A stretch of DNA of 64,000 nt from Sipunculus nudus (lineage: Eukaryota; Annelida; Sipuncula; Golfingiida; Sipunculidae). Under the pieces are notes generated by a model. That model saw only the letters and a program-made list of their open reading frames with translations, made no database searches and had not been told where the DNA came from. Positions within the stretch are counted from its first letter, which is position 1, and each line of letters starts with the position of its first letter. The position numbers were made by a program, and so were the translations under genes. The DNA is taken from positions 64,772,118-64,836,117 of the forward strand of contig CM049317.1 in NCBI GenBank assembly GCA_026874595.1, given 5' to 3'. Shown here one piece after another: positions 11,724 to 22,902 of this stretch.

Positions 11724-12660
11724 TCCAGATAAACCATTTTACATGCAAAGTTGAAACTGTCACTGATATGTATGGTTAACAATGTAGGAGTTTAGTGACA
11801 AGTTTAGTAGCGATAACTTTCATATTAAAAAAAAAAATAATATGCACATAATAAAAATGTGTTGTCACACTTCTCAGCTCATATTTGAAAACTCAAGAAG
11901 GAACGACGTAATTTCTTTTCTCTTTAACAGAACTATATTTCTTCCCAAGCTTTTTGAGATGGATGAAAAATTAGATCAGCAGGAAAACCTAACAGTAGGG
12001 AATCGCTGGGTGGGTGAGGTTGGGGATATGCGGAGATCCGTGACTGGCGTCTTACAATTACAAGACGTCTAGTTATCTCCACAGATCAATAGATAGATAA
12101 CATTTGATTATAACATTTTCTCGTTTTTCTTATTATTCTGCCATTTTTTTAATCCTATCCATTGGTACCTACTCAGTTTGTGCTTAATGTTGTAGGATTA
12201 ATTTGACCCGGTTTCCGTGACCTCGACCACTTTTAATATAGGTTACGTTTCCAGATAGGAAGTTAAAATTTTATAGAGATGTGTCAGTTACAATATATGG
12301 GTGTCAAGTTTAGTAGCATTATCTTTAATAGTTGTTGAATAATATGCAAATTATGAACATGTGATGTCACCATGTTAGCTCATATTTAGAACTGATAAAG
12401 GAACGACGATATTCATTCCTGTTTTACTGAACTAAAATTCTTACCAATCTGTTAAAGATGATAAAAAGTTAGATCAGTGGAATAACCACCAGTGGGGAAA
12501 TCCGTGACTGTCATATGACAATTACAAAAGACTATTTTTTATTATTATTCTGTAACATTTGTTATTCGATTTCATGGATACATCCTCAGTATAAACATTA
12601 TTATGCTCCAGTAATTTGACTCGGTGTCATGAGATCGACCTATTTTTTTTAGGTCACTGG
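11724..12660. repeat. Diverged two-copy tandem duplication, units about 520 and 410 bp
   Basis: The unit starts TTTCCAGATA at about 11726 and again at 12248. Both copies share, in order, AAGTTTAGTAGC, TAATATGCA, AGCTCATATTT, AGGAACGACG, a T-T-A-G-A-T-C-A-G block, TCCGTGACTG and a GAC-TCGACC ending. They have drifted considerably and differ by indels. No coding content. Confidence 0.6.
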
Positions 12661-12809
12661 ACTAAAGAGCTATTACCAATTATATGTTTAATGTCATCTC
12701 CTAATCAATAACCGGTTTAGTGAAAGGATGAAAATTTCATGATTATATATAGTTGCAACTATTGCAACGGTCAAGTTGTTTTACCTATATTTATTTTTCA
12801 ATCATAATA

Positions 12810-14470
12810 TTATATCCACCTCATCGACTTAATTCAACAATTGACAAAATTTTAATGACATTATGACTTTATTACAGATACCATAACAGAGGATACATTT
12901 AGTGTAATGTACAAAAGGACATCTAAATAAACAATATTGCAACAAGTTTTATTGCAGGAATAAATGGTCCGGAAAGACAACACTTCCTGGTTGTGTTATT
13001 AATAATTCAACTTACGGTCTGTGTGCTTCTTTCTCTAGACACAATCTTGCCAGTGAAGTGAGAAGCCAGACGATTTATTTTTTTAGAACTTCCAAGTCGG
13101 AATATAATCAATAATAATCTATATTATAACTGACGACGTGCCAATCGGCTTTTGTCATTGAAGGCTTCTGTGACCATGCCTCGGAAATGTACGAGCTACT
13201 AAATTTAAGCGTGTCCTAGCGGGTTTCACGTTTAACATTGAATGAGCTTTTGCAGCGCCATCTATCAGAAATAATGGATACCTTGTATGGAGGTAATTCG
13301 CCAATGGATAATCTGATTATTGCAAGTCAGATTTTGGCATTAAGAGTATACCGCTTGTTATTATAATACAAATAAAAAACGCGACATGGCATTTCCCTGT
13401 TGAAACAAGACCAAATAACCGATGGTGTTGATTATTTGTGTCTGTACTTTCAAAGTCCGAATCATTGTCGAAGTGGAAGCCTCATGCATCAAAGTAAGAA
13501 CCCGGGTCTTTAAGGTCTGAGTCGACGCCCATCATCTTCGAGTTCGTGTCTAATAGAAAATATTTGTAACCTATGCTCAGGGCCTGTCCGAGCATGAGCA
13601 AAAAAACCGTGGTGTAATTGCTGTATGCATAATTTATAAGTTTGTAACATTTGAATTGATCAATCTTTATTTATTTCGCAAAAAAATATAATTTTTAATC
13701 AACACTAATGTCCTCAAATGCCTAAATCTATGTGTATATATAATTTATAAAGGATAACTTGAAGATAACCGTTTAATATTTTGATCAGAATCAAGTGAAA
13801 ATACAATTATTTGATTTTTTTATTACTGGTAATGAACTATACACTATATTAAGTATAATATATCAACTAATAAAACAGATATATTTACTTTACATGTTAG
13901 AATATTTGTAGAAGTTATATCTATACCTATATTCATTAACAAATGAATAATCCTATACATATGTTTTTTAGTAAGAGAGTAGTAATCCCAAAGGCCTCGC
14001 CCGGCAGGCATACACTGCACGAAAATCAATGAGTCTGCAACCAGGTTTGTCCTTGACAGAATGAAAATGTTACCTTTGAACAGACGCTCAGGGGACTGCG
14101 ATAGCCATGATCCAATCCTGTTCTACATGCAACCATGGTGTGTACCCAGGAGAATGCCTCAGTGTATCGACCAGAAGAGCTGTTACAAGAGACTGAGTGC
14201 GTGGTTGTAGAGAGGTCACACAAGGACGTTTGAGTGTTTATGTTGTTCGAGATAATACACGAAGATGCGCTGCTGATTGGGTTGTTGAAGATGATACAGG
14301 GTTATGTGAAAGTGTTTACGTTATTGTAGATGACAGAGGAGGATGTTTTGTTTATTGGAGCTGATGCAAGATTATGTGAAAGGGTACAAGTTGTTGGGGA
14401 TAAAAGAGGATTATTTTCAAGCTTTCAGATCTGACACAGGAAGATGTGTTGTTGTCTGGTGTGTAAGTGC
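12810..14470. repeat. Segmental duplicate: 3' flank of gene C, matched at 19140-22440
   Basis: From CCTCATCGACTTAATTCA (about 12816) onward this region matches the 3' flank of gene D from about 19149. Shared blocks include AACAGAGGATAC, TCTAAATAAACAATATTGCA, GTGAAGTGAGAAGCCA, TTTATAAxxTTGT and AAGTAAGAGAGTAG. It shows that genes C and D were duplicated together with several kb of flank. No gene recognised inside. Confidence 0.7.
14222..14460. repeat. 39-bp minisatellite downstream of gene C (degraded copy)
   Basis: About five degenerate units of the type GxGTTTxxGTTGTxGxxGATxATACAxGAxGATGT, ending in the CTTTCAGATCTGACAC block that also closes the gene D copy. Equivalent arrays lie 3' of D (21990-22440) and E (47458-47690). 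Confidence 0.65.
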
Positions 14471-14915
14471 CCTATCGGAGGTAATTTCTTGTCGAAGTTA
14501 TATGTGGATTCCCGTTCCATTCTCATTACGGGATGAATATAAGGACGACAGCCATACATGTACAATTAAAATGTGTGACTGTATCATGAGCATAATCGTT
14601 CAATTTTTGGTATTAACATAATCGATTTAGTAACACCATATGTCACTGACACATAGCCAAGTTTTGTCGATTATGCTGCCATACACTATTTAGTCTTGTC
14701 AGAAGTACATTTAAACTACAATGTCTTTGCCTCATCAGTTTAGACCACATCTAACCTGACAAATTAACAAAGTAGTTATAAAGATCACACTAATGAACGT
14801 CTTTTGGAATATAGTTGACAATAGTTTACATAACTTCCTTTAAAAATGATTGCCAATAAAAGATATTTTGAACAGTACATTTTTTGTACATATAAATCAT
14901 ATTGGAAATCTGTAT

Positions 14916-15563
14916 TTAACCACATTTCAGTTTGTAGCCTTCAGCTTTTGCCACAATGTAACAGTAGTTTGGTTGTGGTATGGGAGTAACGGTTGTTGGT
15001 AATGAGGCATGGTCGCTTTGGTCTGACGGAGTTTTCTGTGATGACGTAACAGCTGTAGCTCTTGACGTAGTCTCTTCCAACGCTGATGTAAACGTCGATC
15101 CATGATCATTCGCATATGTATTGCTCCTTTTCATATAAGTCCTCGTTCGTGTCTCTGCTGGTATATCTGTTGTATATGGAACATCTAAAAACATAATTGG
15201 GCTTGGATAAACATGCAATTTATCAAACTCTTCCGAAATATATTCGTTGAACGATAATTCGCTCTTTTCAGCATTCATGTAGCCGAGATAAGTTGCAATT
15301 TTGAAAAATGAAACACCTAAACCCTCTAATGAAGATACACAATCATATTAAAGTAAGTAACTCACCAGAGGTCTTTTGACAGATAAACAAGAACTCATAT
15401 GTACATGTTTCATCATTCCATTCAGAAGTTGATTCCCCTTGATGATTGAAGAAAAGGAGACAATGTTGATTATTGTTGTAGTTGTTTGGTTGTACAGGAC
15501 TCCTTTTCCTCCAGTTGAACCATACCATATCCGTTCCGTCATCCCACTTCCAATGTCCTTCTG

Positions 15564-15628
<65 letters not shown>

Positions 15629-18065
15629 AAGTTTTAAGCTCACAGACTGAAGATTCAAAGCCCTGGCAATTAAATAAACAACATTTCATCGGTGATATGT
15701 TATAACTGCTTATTACTATCCTTTTCTTTGGGTGTAAAAAAATAAAATTCTTTTTCGGTCAGTTTTCGGTATTATAGAAGTTAGCAACATTTTCTTTGTG
15801 GCCTTTTATTTTAAACGATGCATATGACTCATAGGGAGTGTTGATCTAAGTACAATCAAGCTTGAATTTGCTCTTGACAAACTGAAGAACATGTTCAGCT
15901 TTGATCTTTGGATCTAGACGGGTCACATACAGGAACACGAAGCGTTTCCGTGAAGACCAACGGCTGTTCTGAGAGGATGATTTACCAACAACAAAGTTCG
16001 TTCGGCGTTTTGTTCTCCTGACTTCTTTTGTCATCATTCTGTCCATCTGAAACTGCAACAGCTTCTTTATTGAACAGCGTTCCGTTCTACTAACTCTCAA
16101 AGATTACTTCAGTTTGTGGCTTAGAACGCTTTGGAGACAGCTCAGTAGATATTTCGTTTGGGTTAGATGTAGACCTTGTCTTTTCGATGAGTGTTTTCGT
16201 GAGTGTGAAAGCGGTTTACTCTCATTTGACGTAGATTCTACTACTCTTTTATATTTCGGAGTTAAGGTCTTAACATGAGTTGTTAATTGCAACAGTTGTT
16301 GCCGTATTTCGTTTATTTGTGCATGAATATCAGAAAAAAACAGTTTCATTAGTCAATTAACATTTAATCGAATTAATTTCTGTCATCATGTCCGGGACGT
16401 CGACTGAGTTCATATCCATTGGTGGTAAATGTAACAGATCAAGGCGTAGAATATTTTTTATTATTATGTATTTATTGTTATGTTATATTTATTTACAACA
16501 TTTTTGCATAATCATCCGGTGGTATATTATACTTCATTAAGTTTTATCTTATTACTTGCATTTATTTTTGTATTTGCTTTACATACCGGTGACCTAGCAA
16601 GGGACATCTAACGGGTCTGATGGTCGGGGTGGGAGAGACAACTCCCGGGCCGGACACAGCATTGGAAAATCATACCTCCCCCTCCCTCACAGAAGGAGAA
16701 GGGTTAGGTGTCCGGCTCGTGGCACATCCTCGACCGATTAATCAAACAAATTTAGAATTCGACCAGCGAATTGGATAGGGAATGCGATTGGAAATGGCGG
16801 ACTGTACCAAGGAGCTGTCACATTATCGTTACCCCAAAAAAAACCGGAGGAATGTGTACACAGGTAAAGGCATATATGAGTATATTGGAATGCGTATGTA
16901 GTAACCAGCGTACCTGTCTCGATATCATTTCCAGAGAGCCAGACTTCATTTATACCAGTTTCAGTCTGGGCTAAATTAAACACCCACGTGTTTTCCTCCA
17001 TATCAGTTATCTTCGCCAATGAAGTCCCTCTTGCAGCACACAACCGTTGTGCGTCTGGCCAACTTTTCATGATAGTTGATATGAAATACTCGCTGTTGCC
17101 TCGTGTAAATGGGCCTGTAAATTCCGATTCCATTCCTCCAACTAAAACAATGTATATACAAGGCTTTTATTTTAACATATTAAGATGTTATCGTTTGATT
17201 ACTTCAGAGGGTGGAGTGAAAGTTTGCATGAAATAGAATATTGCATTCTGCAAACTTCATTCATTATTTTAAGGTCATTTTGCTGAACTAATTTTCCATT
17301 CAATGTGCGTGGCTCACATGTTAATAAACGGTTGTCCGTTTGTCCTTTTCTTCTGTCATTTTCCTTTTCTATTTGATCATCTCTGATAAACTTGATAGCT
17401 AAAAATGAAAACTGTAGCGCTCACTGTAAATACTTCACACTGAGGTAATGTTGGAATTTATTATGCTAAGGTCTCTGAAATAACTCCACGTCACTATATT
17501 TAGTAATCTTATAATCTAACCATTTGCCTTGTTTGCTAAGAAAATGTTGGGGGAAATGGCGGGAAAAGTGACACCTCGTCAAAATCTCAGAACAACCCCC
17601 AATTTGAGACAAGCATGGCAATAAAAAATGTCATTCTGTTTACCTATCCACTACTTATCATGAAGCGTTTTTTTAAACAAAGAAAATTAATTTAACTCTT
17701 CAACAACATTTTATAATTATTAATGTACATTTAATTTAAATATAAAAAAGGATAACAATTATGTCAGATCAATGAAATGGTTGGACACGTAAAGTTTCTC
17801 GTTATGAGAAAATACTGAAAGATTATCAAGAAAAATATGACGAAAGTATGAACTTGTCGATGAAATTATCTCAAGATTTTAAAATATTGTTTAACCCCCA
17901 AATAAGTGTGGGAAAAGAAATTTTACTTTTTCCTCTATCCCTAAAATATGAGGGGTCGAGGTTCAGCTTGTAATAAAGTCCACGAATCTAACAATGAATG
18001 TCCAAGCACCTACCTCTTTGACATAGTATCAATATCACCAGGGTGATGAAGGAACACCCAGACAT
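14916..18065 (-). CDS. Gene C: secreted single-CTLD lectin with QPN and WND motifs, four exons, 247 aa
   Basis: Exons in transcript order: 18065-18014 (signal peptide M-S-G-C-S-F-I-T-L-V-I-L-I-L-C), 17141-16914, 15560-15366 and 15184-14916, all GT-AG, phase 1, joined in frame. Exons 2-3 form the CTLD: Q-R-L-C, V-W-L-S-G-N-D, then G-H-W-K-W-D-D-G, Q-P-N, Q-H-C, E-W-N-D, E-T-C and F-I-C. QPN is a hybrid of the mannose-type EPN and galactose-type QPD loops, and WND is the other Ca-binding strand, so Ca-dependent sugar binding is plausible; the sugar cannot be read off. Exon 4 is a Thr/Ser/Pro-rich stalk and the tail N-Y-C-Y-I-V-A-K-A-E-G-Y-K-L-K-C-G. No transmembrane helix. Intron 2 holds a (TA)n run at the acceptor and a retroelement fragment. 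The start is fixed by the signal peptide. Confidence 0.88.
15564..15625. repeat. (TA)n microsatellite abutting gene C exon 3 acceptor
   Basis: A 60-bp TA run begins 3 bases from the AG acceptor of exon 3, replacing the usual polypyrimidine tract. Length changes here could affect splicing. Confidence 0.9.
15846..16349 (-). pseudogene. Retroelement ORF1/gag-like fragment, frame-broken, inside gene C intron 2
   Basis: Two adjacent minus-strand frames (16349-16104 and 16100-15846) form one broken reading. The first has a coiled-coil-like start (I-H-A-Q-I-N-E-I-R-Q-Q-L-L-Q-L). The second, after a Lys/Arg/Ser-rich linker, has F-V-F-L-Y-V-T-R-L-D-P then V-L-Q-F-V-K-S-K-F. That layout resembles nucleic-acid-binding ORF1/gag-like proteins of invertebrate retroelements. 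No reverse transcriptase follows. The assignment is by resemblance only. Confidence 0.35.
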
Positions 18066-18690
18066 CCTGACGTTGAAGTGTCACACGGAGGCCTCAAACG
18101 TAAGTCAGGTACGCATCCTTCGTCCTTGAGCTACATGCTGAAATACCTGATTTTATGCAATTCCCCTGGCACCAATTCACGTTGATGTGGAACGGAATGC
18201 AGAGAATGGAAGTAATGGCTTGTACTGGAAGTGACGGATGATCAATCATGCATAAGCTTCAGGACGAATTAAGGTGAAATTTACAGTTTACGGATACATT
18301 GTTTTGAGTGTCTACAGATCACTGCATGAGCCTGTTTTAGTACAATGTATACTTTGGGTATTTTTATGCAAAGCAAATAACTGTATGTGACCGTTTCGTC
18401 CGCTTGTGTCAGCAGATTTCATCAGACTGCAGCACCACTACTGCTTGAGGGCTACAGAAATCCACTACAAGTATCAGACCAGTGCTTTGATTTGTCAGAC
18501 ATATTGATTTATCTTACTTGCTAGAGATTTGGTGCCTTATTGCACATGCTCCGGTGTTGTTTATCAGTAAGTAGTTGTTGCACTAAACAATGATATGCAC
18601 GTTTATATAGGTCTTGAGGAAGAAGTCAGTTTTACACATTTAATTTCATGTCTTGAAATATATCAGTAACATATTTTATGAACTTAAATT
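18066..18690. other. Upstream region of gene C; promoter not resolved
   Basis: Contains no coding exon. Transcription of gene C must start within or beyond it on the minus strand, but I cannot identify a TATA box or initiator with confidence. Confidence 0.4.
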
Positions 18691-18694
18691 CAAA

Positions 18695-18945
18695 ATGATA
18701 ATGGAGTGTTTCATCTGTTGCAGCAGACCGGTGGCACTACCTGTATTTTTTTTTAATTTTCGAAATTGTTTTCTTTTTTTTTTAGACCTTCAACTAAGCT
18801 CTGTTAACAGGTCACAAATTGTAACCGTTGGACCTAGAAGCTACTAACTTGACATCTTTTGAGGTCCATAAAAACTCTTTGGAAACCTGAAATTAAGTCA
18901 TGATCACCTATATTCTGCGAACTAGGGCCGAAAACAATTTCTATG
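18695..18945. repeat. Single diverged copy of the ~330-bp repeat found at 38950-39960
   Basis: Shares ATGGAGTGTTTCATC, GCAGACxGGTGGC, a T-rich run, TAACAGGxCACAAATxGTAACC and GGTCCATxAAAA with the tandem array at 39 kb, in the same orientation. This marks the unit as dispersed, not locus-specific. Confidence 0.65.
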
Positions 18946-19035
18946 GACCCAGTGAGTCAGATGGGGAACGAGTCTTATACATTTGTCTAAGATATACGTC
19001 CTCATACGTGCCTGCATATACTCATTTCCCGATGC

Positions 19036-19050
19036 GGGGGGGGGGGGGGG
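19036..19050. repeat. G-tract of 15
   Basis: Fifteen consecutive G on the plus strand in otherwise AT-rich DNA; prone to length error. Confidence 0.95.
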
Positions 19051-19734
19051 CTGTAACTGATGTATTAAAGTTTCAAAAAGTCTGATTGTTTTAATTTTAT
19101 TTTATTGTGTTAACTATATTTATAATGGAATCATTAAATATTTTCAACCTCATCGACTTAATTCAGCAAATGAAATTGCATGTTGACTTAACAAACGGAT
19201 ACCAAAACAGAGGATACTTTTAGTCTATTACACTTTTGGACAACAATGAGGATGATGTCTAAATAAACAATATTGCAGCAAGATGTATTGCAGGAATAAA
19301 TGGTACAGAAAGCACGTGCACCTCGTTACCTGGCTGTGTTATTAATAATTCAAAACAATTATCTGTATGCTCCATTTCTCAGTGGCGTACTTGCCAGTGA
19401 AGTGAGAAGCCACATGCGGTCGGTTATTTAGACCTTCAACGTCAGAATATGATCAATAAAAACCTGTATTATATAACTGACGACCTGCGAATCGACTTTT
19501 GTCACGGAAATTTAAGCATGCCCCGGAAATATTCAAGCTGCAAAGTGTGGACTAGTGGCTATCACGTATAACATCTAATGTACTTTTGCAGCGCAGTCTA
19601 TCAAACTATGCAGTTTGTGTTTCAAGTAAGGTAACTCGATCCTCGGAAAACCTGGATGTCGTAAGTCGGATGTCAGCATGAGGGAATACCGCTAGTTCTT
19701 GTAATACAGATCGGAAACGCGGCATGGTTTTTTC

Positions 19735-19813
19735 CAGTTTAAACAAGACCAATTAATCAACGGTGTTTCGCAGTTTAAACAAGGCCAATTAATCAACGGT
19801 GTTGATTAATTGG
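19735..19813. repeat. 36-bp tandem duplication ending in a hairpin
   Basis: CAGTTTAAACAAG(A/G)CC followed by AATTAATCAACGGTGTT occurs at 19735 and 19771. The second copy runs into GATTAATTGG, giving an inverted repeat of CCAATTAATC. Gene C's flank has a simpler version at about 13405-13435. Confidence 0.75.
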
Positions 19814-20422
19814 GTCTGCACTATCCACGTCTGAAGCATCTACCATCAACGTAAAGTCTTTAGGATTAGAGGCTGACATCTGACCACATTCTTATTAACT
19901 ATGCTAATTAACAAAGCATACAAAGTGATTGAAGGGGAGCCTTGAAGTCACATCTGATTCTTATTCCAAATGCTGAGGGCAGGTCCGAGCATAGGCAAGT
20001 AAACCATCACGTAATTCCTATATGCATAATTTATAAAATTGTTGCATTTCGATTAATTAATCTTTATTTATTTCGCCAAATATAATTCTTTTATCATTAC
20101 AATTAACCTTAAATGCTTTAATATTTGTATATATATTATTCATAAAGAATAACTTGAAGATAACCTCTCAGAATTTTGAATGGAATCAAGTAATAAAACA
20201 ATTATTTGAATATTATTTCTTTATTATTGATAATAAATTATACAATATAATTTATATCTGTATCTATATTCTTGAATACATATACATGAATGATCTTATA
20301 CATAAGATTTTTTAAAGTAAGAGAGTAGAGATTCCAAGAGCCTCAGCCAGCAGGCATGCATTTAACGAATATCAATGGGTGTGCAACCTGGTTGTCCTTC
20401 ACAGACTGAAAATGTTATCGGT

Positions 20423-21985
20423 TGATTCATTAGATCATATTGGTCAGTTCCGTATTTCTGCTTGCTTGTAACAATGTTTGTTGTCTGTCTGTCTCCAGTC
20501 TAAATTGACAGTTGTTGCAGCGATCTCTTTCAAACTTTCATGGTTATAGAAAACCAAAAGTCCCCGAAGCCTATTGATTTTTGTCAATATTGGGCACAGG
20601 TCAAGGTCAAGGTCATTAAAAACTTTGTAACAAATAGTCGTATCGACTTCACCTGTAGCTTATTTTAATCGTCATTCCAAGGCCTTTCCTCTGGTGTATA
20701 ACTGCCTCAAATTTGCTGTAACCATGGTTTCGCATTTCGGGAAAAACTCATGATATTTGAAAATAAGTTCTTATTTTTCAAACTTTGTCTGTTTTATAGC
20801 TACATATATCTAGCTTTTTTAGCATCAGTAGCATACAAGTAATGTTATTTGATTATTCTGAAGTCTCGCAATATCTCGTACAATATCTCGCCAAACGAGA
20901 TATTTCGGGATATCGCTTTTTAGTGATAGCCTAGATGCCACAAGACTGCAGGAATCATTTTGAAACTGATATATCTTATTCACGTACACCAATATCTCGA
21001 AAAATATTTTTCATTTTCCGGATATGGCTTCTAGGGGGCGCTGCACTTTAATTTCGCCAACATATTATTTTTAAGCCGTACCTCAATTACAGAAACTATT
21101 GCTTATTTTATTCCTCTGGGTCTTCTCCGTAACCTGAGTAAGTCATCTAGTCTTAGCTTTGCTTCACTTTGTCAGTATGTCTGTCTGTTTTTCAGTTTTC
21201 CTCAAATTCGCCAGCTTGCTGGTTCTTGCGTCTCACATAAAGTATTGTACAGACCACGGTTTTGCAGGAATCGTTTTGAAACTGGTACTTCTTATATCTT
21301 ATAGTAATACCTCAAAACATAATTTTCATTTTCCGGATATGGCCGCTTGGGAGCACTGCATCCAAACCTCCCCAACATATGATGATTTGCCCATATCTCC
21401 AAAACTATAAACCACAGTAACATAAAGTATAACTTATTTCCTTTCCCGGAGTCTCGATAACCTGGTGATCTGTTCTCAATCTTGAGTCACTTTGTCATAA
21501 TGTCTGTCTTTTGTCAGTTTTTCTCAATTTCGCCTGCCTGCTGGTTCTTGCGTCTTAAAAATAGCATCCTACAGGCCACAGTTTTGCAGAAATCCTTTTG
21601 AAATTGGTACATCTTATGTCTCATACGAATATCTCGAATCACTGTCAGTATGTCTGTCTGTTTGTCAGCTGTCTCAAATCGCCTGCTTGCTGGTTCATGC
21701 GTCTTACATATAACATTCTTCAGTCCTCAGTTTTGATGGAATCACTATGTGACTTACATATATCGTATTTCTTACAGATTTCTTTTAGTTCTTTGTGTAT
21801 TATTAAAATAGGTCAAAGGTCGTCAAAATTGTTTAATTTCTTATTTTCTTTATAACTTTGTTAATATTGATCCTATCTACACAAACTTTGGCTTATTTTC
21901 TTCCTCTTCCACGTTGCTCATTCATTTGACTAATTTTACGTCATTTCCTGCAAGCGTTCGACCTCTGGTCGTCTAGTTTGTAACA
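20423..21985. repeat. ~1.5-kb tandem-repeat block present in D's 3' flank, absent from C's
   Basis: Units contain GTATGTCTGTCTG, CAAATTCGCC, GCTTGCTGGTTC and TTTTGAAACTGGTA. Recognisable starts lie at about 21172, 21493 and 21644. The start of the block carries CAAGGTCAAGGTCATT. Aligning flanks, gene C's copy passes directly from TTTGTCCTTGACAGA-TGAAAATGTTA to CTTTGAACAGAC, so this block is an insertion specific to the D copy. No coding content seen. Confidence 0.6.
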
Positions 21986-21989
21986 GGGA

Positions 21990-22440
21990 CCTTGGAGTCT
22001 TTGAACAGACACTCAGACAACAGACAACTCAGGAGCAGCAGAGTTGATACAATTGTGCGGGTGGTTGGGTTGTACAGAAGTTACAGGATGCTGTATGTGT
22101 GTGTCTTGTTGGAGATGATACAGAATGATGTGTGGATTTTTGGATCGTTTAAGGTGACAGGGTAGGATATGCGGCTGTTTGGGTTATCGCAGATATTACA
22201 AGAGGATGTGACGGTGCGTGGGTTGTTTGAGATGATAGAGTAGGATATGCGGGTGCTTGGGTTGTCGGAGATGATATAGGAGGATGTGCCGGTGTTTGGG
22301 TTGTTAAATATGACAGAAGAGGATGTGCGGCAGTTTGCGTTATCGAAGATGAAACAGGATGATGTTCGGGTGTTTGACCTTTCAGATCTGACACGGTAAG
22401 ATGTGTTGTTTTTTTTGTTTGTAAATGCCCTAAGGAGGTA
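21990..22440. repeat. 39-bp minisatellite downstream of gene D
   Basis: About eight units of a GGATGTGxxGGTGTTTGGGT-type 39-bp repeat. Read on the minus strand (within 22081-22512) it is open and gives a 13-residue period such as N-P-N-T-G-T-S-S-Y-I-I-S-D. Openness follows from the unit being a multiple of three. No signal, splice or start evidence supports a protein. Confidence 0.75.
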
Positions 22441-22896
22441 ATTTTGTCCAAATGATCTTTGGAAATCCGTTCCATTTTTCATTTTATTAAGTAATATTAA
22501 GACGACTGCCATTCAAGTACATTAAAAAACTTTTGATCAGTATTAAGGGCATGATAGGTATTAAGAGCATTATCTTTAAATTATTGGAATTATCACTGCC
22601 AATGTAGTGTCATTATATGTCACTATAACTCATTTGGCTCGATTTTGCTGCTATACACTATTCGAACCTGTCAGAAGTAAATATAAACTACGTTTTGCCT
22701 AGTCAGTAGGAATACATGGTACCTAACAAATTAAATGTGTAGTTATAAAGATCACACGAGTGGGAAAACTTCATTATAGGAATAACATGTTTACAATAGT
22801 TGACAATACTTCCTTGACATATATCTAGCATAAATGAATATCTTTATCAGTACAGCGGTTTTTATTCTGTAGTGCACAAAGTCGTAAGTGGACAAT

Positions 22897-22902
22897 TTTA
22901 TT
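22897..22902 (-). promoter_or_regulatory. AATAAA overlapping gene D stop codon
   Basis: Minus strand reads TGAATAAA, so the hexamer begins on the last base of the stop codon. If used, the 3' UTR would be very short. A further signal downstream cannot be excluded. Confidence 0.4.

Noticed and set aside
22081-22512. A repeat protein of 13-residue units on the minus strand
   Set aside because: Openness is explained by a 39-bp minisatellite (multiple of three); a second frame is also open and the homologous arrays near C and E are broken.
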